From Stappia sp. (lineage in GTDB: Bacteria; Pseudomonadota; Alphaproteobacteria; Rhizobiales; Stappiaceae): 49,307 nucleotides of DNA. Position numbers and translations under genes: made by a program. Numbering within the stretch: the stretch's first letter is position 1; each line of letters starts with the position of its first letter. The stretch covers positions 196,315 through 245,621 of the forward strand of contig PBLF01000004.1 in assembly GCA_002722295.1 (NCBI GenBank), in the 5' to 3' direction. Below are positions 35,777 to 44,472 of the stretch, one piece after another. The notes below the pieces were generated by a model. The model was not told the DNA's origin, did not search any database, and was given only the letters and a program-made list of their open reading frames with translations.

Positions 35777-36823
35777 ATGACGCGGAGCATGACGGCCACA
35801 CGGCAATCGACGGATCGGACCCACCGCGTCCACCTCGTGCTTTATCCGGGCTTCAAGGCGCTCGAGGCCGTGGGCCCCTTGAGCGTGATGAGCTACGCCA
35901 ATCAGCACCTGCGCGCGGCCGGCCATGCCGGCGGCTATGACGTGACCATCATGGCGAGCGCCCCCGGCCCCGTGCGGTCCGACACGCTCATGTCGCTCGA
36001 AGCCTCCGCCTCGCTTTCAGACGAGACCGCGCTCGGCACCGTGTTCATCGTGGGCGCGGCGGACATCGAGGCGGCACTCGGCCGAGAACCGCGTCTCGTG
36101 GACTGGTGCCGACGCCGTGCGTTCGAGGCGGAAAGGTTCGCGGCACTTTGCACCGGCAGCTTCTTTCTTGCCGCGGCCGGCGTTCTGGATGGCAAGAGGG
36201 CGGCCACCCACTGGAACTACGCCCAGCGCCTGCAGGCACTGTTTCCCGGACTTCAGGTGGATGCGGACGCGATCTTCGTTCAGGACGGCAACCTCTGGAC
36301 ATCCGCGGGCGTGACGGCGGCGATCGACCTCGCGCTCGCCTTTGTCGAGCATGACTTCGGGCGCGACATCGCGCTGCGGGTGGCGCGCGACATGGTGATG
36401 TATCTCAAGCGCCCCGGCGGCCAGTCACAGTTCAGCACCGTCCTGACCACCCAGATGACGGGCTCGGTCGGCATGCGCGACATCCAGACATGGATGGGCG
36501 CGAACCTCGACCGGCGCATCACCCTGGAAGACATGGCCGCCAGGGCCGGAATGAGCGTCAGAAGCTTCACCCGCGCCTTCGCGGCGGAACTTGGCGTGTC
36601 TCCCATGGTCCATCTCGAGCAGCTGCGATGCGAGCGGGCGAAAACCCTGCTTCTCGACACCGACCTGCCCATGAAGAATGTGGCCTTCCGCGCGGGCTTC
36701 AGCTCCGACGAACAGATGAGGAAGGTGTTTCGCCGGCGCTTCGCCCTGACGCCCAGGGACTACCGCGAGCGCTTCAAGACAACACAGGTAACGCCGGCGC
36801 CAGCCGCCACCCCGGCCGCCTGA
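35777..36823 (+). CDS. GlxA-type AraC-family regulator
   Basis: This 348-aa protein combines an N-terminal DJ-1/PfpI-like (class I glutamine amidotransferase-like) ligand domain (about 18-200: VHLVLYPGFKALEAVGPLSVM, LCTGSFFLAAAGVLDGKRAATHW, TSAGVTAAIDLALAFVE) with a C-terminal AraC-type DNA-binding domain (about 235-330: LEDMAARAGMSVRSFTRAFAAELG, MKNVAFRAGFSSDEQMRKVFRRRF). Characterised relatives sense small amine or metabolite ligands. ATG 35777 has AAGGA 7 nt upstream. It is divergent from the zinc alcohol dehydrogenase and likely controls it. Confidence 0.9.
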   Translation: MTRSMTATRQSTDRTHRVHLVLYPGFKALEAVGPLSVMSYANQHLRAAGHAGGYDVTIMASAPGPVRSDTLMSLEASASLSDETALGTVFIVGAADIEAALGREPRLVDWCRRRAFEAERFAALCTGSFFLAAAGVLDGKRAATHWNYAQRLQALFPGLQVDADAIFVQDGNLWTSAGVTAAIDLALAFVEHDFGRDIALRVARDMVMYLKRPGGQSQFSTVLTTQMTGSVGMRDIQTWMGANLDRRITLEDMAARAGMSVRSFTRAFAAELGVSPMVHLEQLRCERAKTLLLDTDLPMKNVAFRAGFSSDEQMRKVFRRRFALTPRDYRERFKTTQVTPAPAATPAA

Positions 36824-36953
36824 AGCACGCCCGACACGGACTCGGCCGTTGGCCGCTTCCCGAAACGGCGATAGTTTGCCCGATATCGCAAGATCCGAAG
36901 CTGAAAGGCCCAAACGGGACCGCTTCCGGCCTCGAAGAACGAGAAAGCAATAC

Positions 36954-38171
36954 GTGAAGCGACTTGTAATATACTGCCCGGGATATGACCTGCGCCCGAC
37001 AAGTCAGAGCGTGCGGCTTGTTTTTTCAGAATTCGAGACGTTTCTGAAAATCCGGAAGCTGGACGGACAGCTTTCCGATTTCCATGATGGCCTCGCTCCC
37101 GGCAAATCCACCGCTACCTGGGCGGGCCATGTGGACTGGCCCGAAGGACCGGTCGATACCCGGTTCGTGCAACTCGGCTGGCGGGACGTGATGAAGCCCG
37201 ACTTCGCCCGGCCGTGGCTGCGCACGCTGAAGGATGCGCTCCGCTCCTCGCTCCTCTACGCGCGCGCCGGTGGCTACACCGCCACATTGAAGAGCAACTG
37301 GGGGCACGGTCTCTTCTGCCTGTATCCCGTTATCGGGATCGTTCTGTATCTCCTGGCGTCGGTCCTGCCACCGATCCTTCTGGCGCCTGCCATTCTTGCG
37401 CATGCAGGTGCGGCCGTTTCCAACGATGTCCTCTCGAGCGCCTTCGCCTGGGGAGTGTTTCTGTGTGCCGGCAGCCTCTGGCTGGCAGCCGTTTACGCCT
37501 TCGTCCGCTGGCTGGAGCCGAAAAGCTACTTCCGCTATCTCGTCAACAGCTGGCACTTCATGGCCCGGCTCGCAAAAGGCGAGCATGCCGAGATGCAGGC
37601 GCGGATCGAGGAATTCGCCGATTGCATCGTGGACCTGGAGGCGGGGGCGGAGGAAGACGAGGAACTCGTTTTCGTGTCGCACAGCTGCGGCACATTCGTC
37701 GCGATCTACGTTCTCGCCGCCGTCTTGCGTCGCAATCCGGACATCGTCCGGCGTCCCGGCGGATTTGCCTTCGTCACGCTCGGCCCCGCCTTTGACTGCC
37801 TGGGCGGTTTCGGAGCGGACGGCGGCTTCGGCCGGGCGATGAAGACCGTCGCGCGGTCCGGCGTCGACTGGACGGATCTCTACGCACCACATGATTTCCT
37901 GTGCGGCGGCCGAACGTCTCCCGTCGAACGATATGCCTGGCCGGCCTGCGCGGGCGAAAGCCTGCCCGAGCCGCGTCGATTCAGCGTGCGCGTGCCCGAC
38001 AGGCTGTCACCCAAGGACTTTCGCTACCTGCGCTTCCGCTATTTCCAGCTGCACTTCTGCTATTTCCTGACAACGGTCCGCCCGGGGCTCTTCGACCTCT
38101 ATCGCCTTGCGCTCGGCCCGAGACCGGCACGTCTCCAGCTTGAGTCGTGGCAAAGACGCGCGGAAGACTAG
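36954..38171 (+). CDS. Membrane-anchored putative serine hydrolase, uncharacterised
   Basis: I do not recognise a named family for this roughly 405-aa protein. GTG 36954 (VKRLVIYCPGYDLRP) is preferred because an alpha/beta-hydrolase-like first strand and PG oxyanion turn begin there; a TTG at 36849 would add a low-complexity basic tail. VSHSCGTFVAIYVLA near residue 243 looks like a nucleophile elbow (S-H-S-C-G), and APHDFLCGG could supply the acid. Two long hydrophobic stretches (about 120-156 and 163-188) split the hydrolase fold and probably anchor it in the inner membrane. It follows the GlxA-type regulator by 130 bp and ends before a strong terminator. A lipase or esterase role is inference. 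Confidence 0.65.
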   Translation: MKRLVIYCPGYDLRPTSQSVRLVFSEFETFLKIRKLDGQLSDFHDGLAPGKSTATWAGHVDWPEGPVDTRFVQLGWRDVMKPDFARPWLRTLKDALRSSLLYARAGGYTATLKSNWGHGLFCLYPVIGIVLYLLASVLPPILLAPAILAHAGAAVSNDVLSSAFAWGVFLCAGSLWLAAVYAFVRWLEPKSYFRYLVNSWHFMARLAKGEHAEMQARIEEFADCIVDLEAGAEEDEELVFVSHSCGTFVAIYVLAAVLRRNPDIVRRPGGFAFVTLGPAFDCLGGFGADGGFGRAMKTVARSGVDWTDLYAPHDFLCGGRTSPVERYAWPACAGESLPEPRRFSVRVPDRLSPKDFRYLRFRYFQLHFCYFLTTVRPGLFDLYRLALGPRPARLQLESWQRRAED

Positions 38172-38210
38172 GCGCGATCCGCACAGGATTTCCGGGATGC
38201 GGATTGGCGA

Positions 38211-38252
38211 CCGGCGGCTGACAGACACTCTCGCGTGTCGGTCAGCCGCCGG
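38211..38252. terminator. Bidirectional terminator hairpin
   Basis: CCGGCGGCTGAC (38211-38222) pairs perfectly with GTCAGCCGCCGG (38241-38252), and the interior GACAC/GTGTC adds more pairs. It lies between the putative hydrolase gene (plus) and the semialdehyde dehydrogenase gene (minus) and likely ends both transcripts. Confidence 0.75.
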
Positions 38253-38258
38253 CAGGGA

Positions 38259-39725
38259 TCAGGAAACCCCGCCGATACACAGGTACTTCAGCTCGAGGTA
38301 GTCCTCCACGCCGTGACGGGAGCCCTCGCGGCCGAGCCCGGACTGCTTGATCCCACCAAACGGCGCGACCTCGGTCGAAATCAGGCCGGTGTTGATGCCG
38401 ACCATTCCCGACTCCAGCGCCTCCGCGACCCGCCAGATGCGGGCCATGTCACGGCTGTAGAAATACGAGGCGAGACCGAACTCGGTATCATTGGCGAGCC
38501 CGATGACCTCGCCCTCGTCCTCGAAGCGAAAGAGCGGCGCCACGGGGCCGAAGGTTTCCTCGCGGGCGACCTTCATCTCGGTGGTGACACCGGTGAGAAC
38601 CGTCGGGCGATAAAAGGTCCCGCCGAGATCCGAACGGCTTCCGCCCTCAAGCACTTGGGCACCCTTTTCCAGCGCGTCGGCCACATGGTCCTCGACCTTC
38701 GCGAGCGCCGCGTCGCTGATGAGCGGACCGACGGTCACGCCCTCGGCAAAGCCGTCACCGACCTTCATGGCGCGGACCTTCTCCGCCAGCTTCTCCGCGA
38801 AGCGATCGTAGATGCCCGACTGGACGTAGATCCGGTTGGCGCACACGCAGGTCTGGCCGCCATTGCGGTATTTGGCGATCAGCGCGCCCTCGACCGCCGC
38901 GTCCACATCCGCATCGTCGAAAACGATGAAGGGAGCGTTGCCGCCGAGTTCCAGCGACATCTTCTTGATGGTGTCGGAACACTGGCGCATCAGGATACGA
39001 CCGACGCGGGTCGAACCGGTGAAGGTGATCTTGGAGACCTTCGGATTGGCACAGAGCTCCGCGCCGACGCCCGCGGAATCCGACGAGGGAACCACGTTGA
39101 AGATCCCGGCCGGGACACCGGCACGCTCTGCCAGGACAGCCATCGCCAGTGCCGACAGGGGCGTCAGCTCCGCCGGGCGGGCAACGAAGGAACAGCCAAC
39201 GGCGAGCGCCGGGGCAACCTTGCGCGCGATCATTGCATTTGGAAAATTCCAGGGCGTGATCGACCCGACGACGCCAACCGGCTGCCGGATCACGACGATG
39301 CGCTTGTCCTGCTGGTGACCGGGGATCGTCTCGCCGTAGATGCGTTTCGCCTCCTCCGAGAACCACTCGATGAAGGAGGCGCCATAGAGGATCTCACCGC
39401 GTGCCTCCGGCCAGGGCTTGCCCATCTCGGCGGTCAGGATGGTGGCAAGGTCGTCCGCGTTCTCGATCATGAGATCGAACCAGCGACGCAGGACCGCCGC
39501 ACGCTCCTTGCCGGTGAGCGCCGCCCAGCCGGGCTGCGCCGCGTGGGCGGCATCCACCGCCCGGGCGGTATCCTGCGGTGTGAGATCCGCAACCTCGGCG
39601 ACCAGTTCCCCGGTTGCGGGATTGCGGACGGGAAAGGTCTTCCCGGTCTCGATCCAGGCTCCGTCGACATAAGCCCGTGTCTCGAGCAGGGACGGATCCT
39701 TCAGGGTCAGCTGGGCGTTTTCCAT
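38259..39725 (-). CDS. gabD: NAD(P)-dependent succinate-semialdehyde dehydrogenase
   Basis: This 488-aa aldehyde dehydrogenase matches the GabD branch: TPWNFPNAMIARKVAPALA, TFTGSTRVGRILM, the glutamate in LELGGNAPFIVFDDADVD, the catalytic cysteine in GGQTCVCANRIYV, and EVAPFGGIKQSGLGREG near the end. It should oxidise succinate semialdehyde, or a similar semialdehyde, to the acid. The lysine normally found in the KPA motif (ALDH2 Lys192 position) is arginine here (FVARPAELTPLSA). GGGAG precedes the ATG at 39725. It is the last gene of the nine-gene operon and would deliver the final carbon skeleton to the TCA cycle. Confidence 0.88.
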   Translation of the reverse strand: MENAQLTLKDPSLLETRAYVDGAWIETGKTFPVRNPATGELVAEVADLTPQDTARAVDAAHAAQPGWAALTGKERAAVLRRWFDLMIENADDLATILTAEMGKPWPEARGEILYGASFIEWFSEEAKRIYGETIPGHQQDKRIVVIRQPVGVVGSITPWNFPNAMIARKVAPALAVGCSFVARPAELTPLSALAMAVLAERAGVPAGIFNVVPSSDSAGVGAELCANPKVSKITFTGSTRVGRILMRQCSDTIKKMSLELGGNAPFIVFDDADVDAAVEGALIAKYRNGGQTCVCANRIYVQSGIYDRFAEKLAEKVRAMKVGDGFAEGVTVGPLISDAALAKVEDHVADALEKGAQVLEGGSRSDLGGTFYRPTVLTGVTTEMKVAREETFGPVAPLFRFEDEGEVIGLANDTEFGLASYFYSRDMARIWRVAEALESGMVGINTGLISTEVAPFGGIKQSGLGREGSRHGVEDYLELKYLCIGGVS

Positions 39726-39767
39726 GCCATCTCCCGTTTGCGTTTTCGATGCGACCGCCGATCGCGG

Positions 39768-40502
39768 TCAGATTCCCAGATAGGCCTTGCGGATGCGGTC
39801 GTCATGGAGGAGGTCCTTCGCGGCCCCCTCGATCTCGATGACGCCCGAGGCCATGACGTAGGCGCGTTCAGCGCTATGGAGAGCAAGTGAAACATTCTGT
39901 TCCACCAGCAGGACTGTAACGCCCGACTGGTGAATGTCGAGGAAGCGCTGGTGCATTTCCTCCACCACCAGCGGAGCAAGCCCGAGGCTGGGTTCATCGA
40001 GGATCAGCAGCTTGGGGTCCAGCATCATGCCCCGCCCGACGGCCACCATCTGCTGCTCACCGCCCGACATCGAACCGGCAAGCTGGGTTCTGCGCTCCCT
40101 CAGCCGCGGGAAAAGCTCGTAGACCCGTTCGAGCGCATGATGGGCATGGGCCGGGTTCGCATGCGAATAGGCCCCCATCTTCAGGTTTTCCTCGACCGTC
40201 ATTTCGGGGAACACGTGTCGCCCCTCGGGCACATGGGCGATGCCGAGGCCGGCAATCTCATGCGCCTTCAGCCGCGTCAGGTCCTCTCCCTCGAAGGCGA
40301 TCCGGCCCTCGCATCTGGGCAGGAGCCCGGAGATGGCGCGCAGGAGCGTACTCTTGCCGGCCGTGTTCGCGCCGATCACTGCCACGAACTCGTTGCGATC
40401 AACCTTCAGCGACACGTCGTGAAGGACCGGCTGGGCGCCATAGCCCGCCGTCAGCCCGGCGATTTCAAGAAGCGCGTCGCGTCCGTTTGCGGATGCCGAC
40501 AT
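39768..40502 (-). CDS. livF: Branched-chain-type ABC transporter ATPase
   Basis: This 244-aa ATPase is of the LivF type. Walker A reads GANTAGKST, the signature is SGGEQQMVAVGRGM, Walker B is LLILDEPSLGLAPLVVEEM, and the switch histidine is replaced by VEQN as usual in LivF. The ATG at 40502 overlaps the stop codon of the preceding livG (TGATG), giving translational coupling. A longer upstream frame would overlap livG and was not used. Confidence 0.9.
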   Translation of the reverse strand: MSASANGRDALLEIAGLTAGYGAQPVLHDVSLKVDRNEFVAVIGANTAGKSTLLRAISGLLPRCEGRIAFEGEDLTRLKAHEIAGLGIAHVPEGRHVFPEMTVEENLKMGAYSHANPAHAHHALERVYELFPRLRERRTQLAGSMSGGEQQMVAVGRGMMLDPKLLILDEPSLGLAPLVVEEMHQRFLDIHQSGVTVLLVEQNVSLALHSAERAYVMASGVIEIEGAAKDLLHDDRIRKAYLGI

Positions 40503-41242
40503 CAGTGCCCCTCCCCTTCGGTCGAGAAATTCGCCCCCAGATAGGCGTCGAGCACCTTCCTGTCGCTGGCGATCTGTTCGGGAGTTCCATCGGCGATCAT
40601 CTCGCCGAAGTTCAGCACGACAAGCCGCTCGCAAAGCTTCATGACGGCCTTCATGTGATGCTCCACCACGATAAAGGTCATGCCCTCGTCGCGCAGGCCC
40701 CGCACCAGATCGATGATCTCCTCCATCTCCGCGGGCGTGAGCGCGGCCATGACCTCGTCAAGCAGGAGGAGCTTTGGCGAGGTGCAAAGGGCACGGGCCA
40801 CCTCCACGCGCGCCCGTTCGGGGAAGGAAAGGTCCCCCGCCTTCTTGTCCGCGATGGCGCCTATGCCGACCCGTTCGAGGGTTTCCACCGCGAACGCGCG
40901 CGCATCCGACAGGCTCCGGTTGACGAGGCCGCCGGTCACGACGTTGTCCAGCACGGTCGATTCCGCGAAGAGCGCCACGTTCTGGAAGGTCTTGGTGAGG
41001 CCCGCCGCCGCGATGCGGTGGGGCTTCAGCCCTCCGATGGGCTTTCCGTCGAAGATCACCTCCCCCGAACTTGGCGGATAGATGCCCACCAGAACGTTGA
41101 AGAGCGTGGTCTTGCCGGCACCATTCGGGCCGATGAGGCCGATGATCTCTCCGGGCGCGACGGAAAACGTGATTTCGGAGTTCGCCACCAGGCCACCAAA
41201 GCGACGGGTGACGTTTCGAACATCAAGGAGCGGTCGGGTCAT
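40502..41242 (-). CDS. livG: Branched-chain-type ABC transporter ATPase
   Basis: This 246-aa ATPase of the LivG type has Walker A GPNGAGKTT, TFQNVALFAESTVLDNV, Walker B LLLLDEVMAALTPAE and switch histidine VEHHM. The signature reads LSFPERARVEVARAL rather than the usual LSYGQQRRLEIARAL, so the Gly is lost although the Ser stays; related LivG subfamilies also vary here. It overlaps livM by ATGA and livF by TGATG. With LivF it should form the ATPase dimer of the transporter. Confidence 0.88.
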   Translation of the reverse strand: MTRPLLDVRNVTRRFGGLVANSEITFSVAPGEIIGLIGPNGAGKTTLFNVLVGIYPPSSGEVIFDGKPIGGLKPHRIAAAGLTKTFQNVALFAESTVLDNVVTGGLVNRSLSDARAFAVETLERVGIGAIADKKAGDLSFPERARVEVARALCTSPKLLLLDEVMAALTPAEMEEIIDLVRGLRDEGMTFIVVEHHMKAVMKLCERLVVLNFGEMIADGTPEQIASDRKVLDAYLGANFSTEGEGH

Positions 41243-42228
41243 GTGCGCTGCCTCCCGATGAACCTGTCACGCAGGGACTCGAACAGCGAGATCAGGCCGC
41301 GCGGATTGAGAAGGATGACGACGATCAGGAGGACACCATAGGCGAACTGCGAGAGGCCCGCGATCGAGTTGCCGAGATAGGAGTTGGCCATCTCCTCCAG
41401 CGGGATGATGACGAATGCCCCGACCCAGGGACCGAACAGCCTGCCCGCTCCGCCAAGGATCACGATCAGCGCCATCTTCACCGAGATCGTGGCCACACCG
41501 AAGATCGTGTCGGGATCGAAGAAGAACTGGAACTGGGCGTAGAGCGTGCCCAGTGCCGCCGTCAGAACGGCGGAGAGAAGCGACGCGTAGAGCTTCACCC
41601 GGTAGGTGTCGACGCCGATGACCTCCGCCGCCGTCTCGTTCTCCTTGATCGCCCGGAGCCTGAAGCCGAAAGCCGATGTCTGCACCAGCCAGAAGACGAG
41701 CGACACGAGAAGAACCGCTCCAAGGAACAGGTAGTAGTTGGGCAGAACGGTCTGGAACTGCAGTGCCCAGATGCCCGCGTCGGGACGATATGGAACCGAA
41801 ATGCCGACCGGCCCGCCGGTGACACTGCTCCAGGAGTTGGCGACGACGCGCGCCACCTCTCCGGCCGCAAGTGTCGCAAGCGCGAAGTAATGTCCCTTGA
41901 GACGCAGCGTCGGCACGGACAGCACAAGGGCGAAAAGGGCGGCAAGCACCATGCCGACAACCGCTCCCAGGATCGGCGAGATGCCGAAGGAGCCGAACAG
42001 GATGGTCGAACTGTAGGCGCCGATGCCGAAATAGGCCGCGTGACCGAGCGAGATCTGGTTCGCGAGCCCGCCAACGATGTTCCAGGCCTGGCCCATGGCA
42101 CAGAACAGCAACATCAGGCACAGGATGCGGAGCGTGTAGCCGAAGGGATCGAGCCCGAGCGGCGCGACGATCAGCAGCACGATGACGGCCGCAAGGGCCG
42201 CGAGTGAGAAAGTGTTTGTCCGGGTCAT
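41239..42228 (-). CDS. livM: Branched-chain-type ABC transporter permease LivM
   Basis: This 329-aa inner-membrane permease has eight or more hydrophobic spans. Family marks are WNIVGGLANQISLGHAAYFGIGAYSS, KGHYFALATLAAGEVAR, RLRAIKENETAAEVIGVD (cytoplasmic coupling loop) and VILGGAGRLFGPWVGAF. It overlaps livH by four bases (ATGA). It pairs with LivH to form the membrane channel. Confidence 0.9.
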   Translation of the reverse strand: MTRTNTFSLAALAAVIVLLIVAPLGLDPFGYTLRILCLMLLFCAMGQAWNIVGGLANQISLGHAAYFGIGAYSSTILFGSFGISPILGAVVGMVLAALFALVLSVPTLRLKGHYFALATLAAGEVARVVANSWSSVTGGPVGISVPYRPDAGIWALQFQTVLPNYYLFLGAVLLVSLVFWLVQTSAFGFRLRAIKENETAAEVIGVDTYRVKLYASLLSAVLTAALGTLYAQFQFFFDPDTIFGVATISVKMALIVILGGAGRLFGPWVGAFVIIPLEEMANSYLGNSIAGLSQFAYGVLLIVVILLNPRGLISLFESLRDRFIGRQRT

Positions 42229-43115
42229 GAGCGCCTCCGGGCAACGATGCCTTCAGGGCGCAGGGCGAGCACGAGGATGAAGACCACGAACAGCGCCAGG
42301 TTCTGAAGCTGGATCGGCATGAACAGGGCGGAAACGGACTGGATCACGCCCACCGCGATACCGCCGATGATCGCGCCCGTGACCGAACCGAGCCCTCCGA
42401 GCACGACGACGGTGAACAGGAGCACGGCGTAGCTGGAGCCCACGGCCGGAGACGCCGTGATGTAGGGAAGCACCACGGATCCGCCGAAGGCGGTGGTGCC
42501 GACACCCAGTCCGAAGGCGACCGCATACATCAGGTCCGTGTTCACACCCATCAGCTTGGCGGCCATGGGATCCTGCGATGTCGCACGCATGGCCGTGCCG
42601 AAACGGGTCCTGTTGAGGAACAGCCAGACGGCCCCTCCCGACAGCAGCGCCATGATGAACGCATACAGCTTGTCCATCCCGATCAGCACCCGTTCCGCGC
42701 CATAGGTGAAGAGCGTCAGGGACTGGGTCTGGTAAGGCGTCGTGACCGAACGATACTCGGCACCCATGATCATCAGCGCCGCGTTTTCGAGCGCGAACAG
42801 CATGCCGACGGTCAGGAAGATCTGCGCCACCTGCGGCGCGCCGAGAACCGGGCGGATCAGCACGCGCTGCACCACCATTCCGAAACCGAAGGTGACCGCG
42901 AGAGCGATGAACGCGCCGAACAGCGGATCAATGCCCAGGAAATGCCAGCAGAGCCAGCCAATGAACATGCCGATCATCATGAATTCCGCATGCGCGAAGT
43001 TCACGATGTGCATGACGCCGAAGACGAGACTGAGACCGATGGCGAGCACCGCGTAGACGCCGCCGATCATGATCCCGTCCACCAAAGTCTGAAGCAGGAT
43101 GATCAGGTATTCCAT
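42225..43115 (-). CDS. livH: Branched-chain-type ABC transporter permease LivH
   Basis: This 296-aa permease carries LQTLVDGIMIGGVYAVLAIGLSLVFGVMHIVNFAHAEF at its start (a hallmark of LivH, written here in overlapping view as GGVYAVLAIGLSL and VNFAHAEFMMIG). RFGTAMRATSQDPMAAKLMGV is the coupling loop, and VVLGGLGSVTGAIIGG follows. It lies 75 bp behind the binding-protein gene, with a hairpin in between, and its stop overlaps livM. Confidence 0.88.
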   Translation of the reverse strand: MEYLIILLQTLVDGIMIGGVYAVLAIGLSLVFGVMHIVNFAHAEFMMIGMFIGWLCWHFLGIDPLFGAFIALAVTFGFGMVVQRVLIRPVLGAPQVAQIFLTVGMLFALENAALMIMGAEYRSVTTPYQTQSLTLFTYGAERVLIGMDKLYAFIMALLSGGAVWLFLNRTRFGTAMRATSQDPMAAKLMGVNTDLMYAVAFGLGVGTTAFGGSVVLPYITASPAVGSSYAVLLFTVVVLGGLGSVTGAIIGGIAVGVIQSVSALFMPIQLQNLALFVVFILVLALRPEGIVARRRS

Positions 43116-43133
43116 TATCCCCTCACAAGGTTT

Positions 43134-43158
43134 GCCGGGAGGGTGCTCCCCTCCCGGC
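43134..43158 (-). terminator. Attenuator-like hairpin between binding-protein gene and livH
   Basis: GCCGGGAGGG and CCCTCCCGGC form a 10-bp perfect stem with a 5-nt loop. On the minus strand it follows the binding-protein stop and precedes livH by 18 bp, and only a short A/T-poor tail follows. It probably stabilises the upstream message or causes partial termination so that binding protein is made in excess. Confidence 0.55.
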
Positions 43159-43190
43159 TGCCTGCGCGCCCCAAGGGCCGGAGGTCGGGA

Positions 43191-44420
43191 TCAGAGGCTG
43201 TGCCAGACCACGTCGGCCTTGGCATATTCCGACGGCGCGACGGTCACGAGCTCGTCACCGCGCCACTGCACCATCATCGGCACGGCATGAGTGTTGAGGC
43301 CCGTCTCGTCGAACTTGATCTTTCCGCCGGACATGACCGTGGCCCAGCCCTGGTCGAAGGTCTCGGACGCGATCACATCGCGGATCTGGCGTGGATCGGC
43401 GGCTCCCGTGCTTTCAAGGGCGGCCGCCAGAACACCCATGCAGGCGGCGTTCTCCTGGGCCTCGTGGACCATGAAGTAGCCGAAGCGCTCGCGGAACCGG
43501 TCGGTATACTCGGGCGCCTGGTCATAGGCCGCGGGCGAGATCGACAGCACGTCGTCGGCGAGTTCACCCAGTCCCTTGCGGAAGTCGGGGATGATGTAGC
43601 CGGCGGCGCCGCCGATCGTCGGCAGGTTGATGCCCTGCTGGCGCATGTTGCGGATGATCAGCAGGCTGTCGTTCAGGTAGGACACCGGGAAGACGGCCTG
43701 GGCATCGGTGCGGCGCAGCTGGTTGATGAGCGGCGAAACGTCGGTGATGCCGAGCGGGTAGGCCTCGTCCATGACGACTTCCACGCCATGCTTCTTGGCC
43801 GACTCGCGAAGTCCCTTGGCCTGCGAGGTACCGTAGGCGGTGTCCTCGTACATGATCGCGATCTTGGTGATCTCGTCGCCCGCCTTGCGCGCAAGATCCA
43901 GCGTATGGGTGATCGTGGCATCGCCGAGCTGGGAAGCCTTCGACACCACCTGGAAGATGTTGCGGAAGCCGCGGCCCGTCACCTGGTCGGAGAAGGACAT
44001 GGTGAGAAGCGGAACGCCGCGCCGCTCGGTCACCTCGGAAATCGCAAGCGTCAGCGACGAGGCGAAGGCGCCGAGCACCGCGCAGACACCGTCCTGCGAC
44101 ATCATGCGCTGCGCCACCGTCGCCGCCTGGGTCGGGTTCGAGGTCGCGTCGGAGACGATGAGGTTGATCTTCGCCCCGCCCATGGACTTGATGCCACCGG
44201 CCGCATTGATCTCGTCGGCGACGAGCTGGATGCCATTGCGCGAATTGATGCCGAACTGGGCGTTCGCGCCCGAAAGCGGCTGGATGACGCCGACATTGAC
44301 GGTATCGGCCGCAAACCCGCGACGCGCATAGAAGGGCATGGTGAGGGCGGTCGCCGTCCCTGCCGCAAGCACCTGCCGACGCGACAGGCTCAGTTTCGGA
44401 GTGGTCTTTTCACCGGACAT
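43191..44420 (-). CDS. ABC transporter substrate-binding protein, Leu/Ile/Val-binding family
   Basis: This 409-aa periplasmic binding protein has a twin-arginine-type signal (LSRRQVLAAGTATALTMPF, cleavage near GFAA-DT), so it is probably exported folded by Tat. The mature part shows VNVGVIQPLSGANAQFG, ADEINAAGGI, VCAVLGAFASSLTLA and AIMYEDTAYG, typical of the type I (LivK/AmiC-like) fold. These binders take amino acids, amides, short-chain or aromatic acids; the ligand is not readable here. ATG 44420 has GGGAGGAAA upstream. It heads the livHMGF-type transporter genes within the operon. Confidence 0.88.
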   Translation of the reverse strand: MSGEKTTPKLSLSRRQVLAAGTATALTMPFYARRGFAADTVNVGVIQPLSGANAQFGINSRNGIQLVADEINAAGGIKSMGGAKINLIVSDATSNPTQAATVAQRMMSQDGVCAVLGAFASSLTLAISEVTERRGVPLLTMSFSDQVTGRGFRNIFQVVSKASQLGDATITHTLDLARKAGDEITKIAIMYEDTAYGTSQAKGLRESAKKHGVEVVMDEAYPLGITDVSPLINQLRRTDAQAVFPVSYLNDSLLIIRNMRQQGINLPTIGGAAGYIIPDFRKGLGELADDVLSISPAAYDQAPEYTDRFRERFGYFMVHEAQENAACMGVLAAALESTGAADPRQIRDVIASETFDQGWATVMSGGKIKFDETGLNTHAVPMMVQWRGDELVTVAPSEYAKADVVWHSL

Positions 44421-44441
44421 ATCGTTTCCTCCCGGGGTTGT

Positions 44442-44461
44442 GCCCGGCCGAGCGGCCGGGC
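44442..44461 (-). repeat. Hairpin between decarboxylase-like gene and binding-protein gene
   Basis: GCCCGGCC and GGCCGGGC form an 8-bp perfect stem with a GAGC loop in the 52-bp gap. On the minus strand it ends about 20 bp before the binding-protein start codon. It may be an RNA-processing or stability element; no T-run follows. Confidence 0.45.
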
Positions 44462-44472
44462 GGTCGCTCAAG

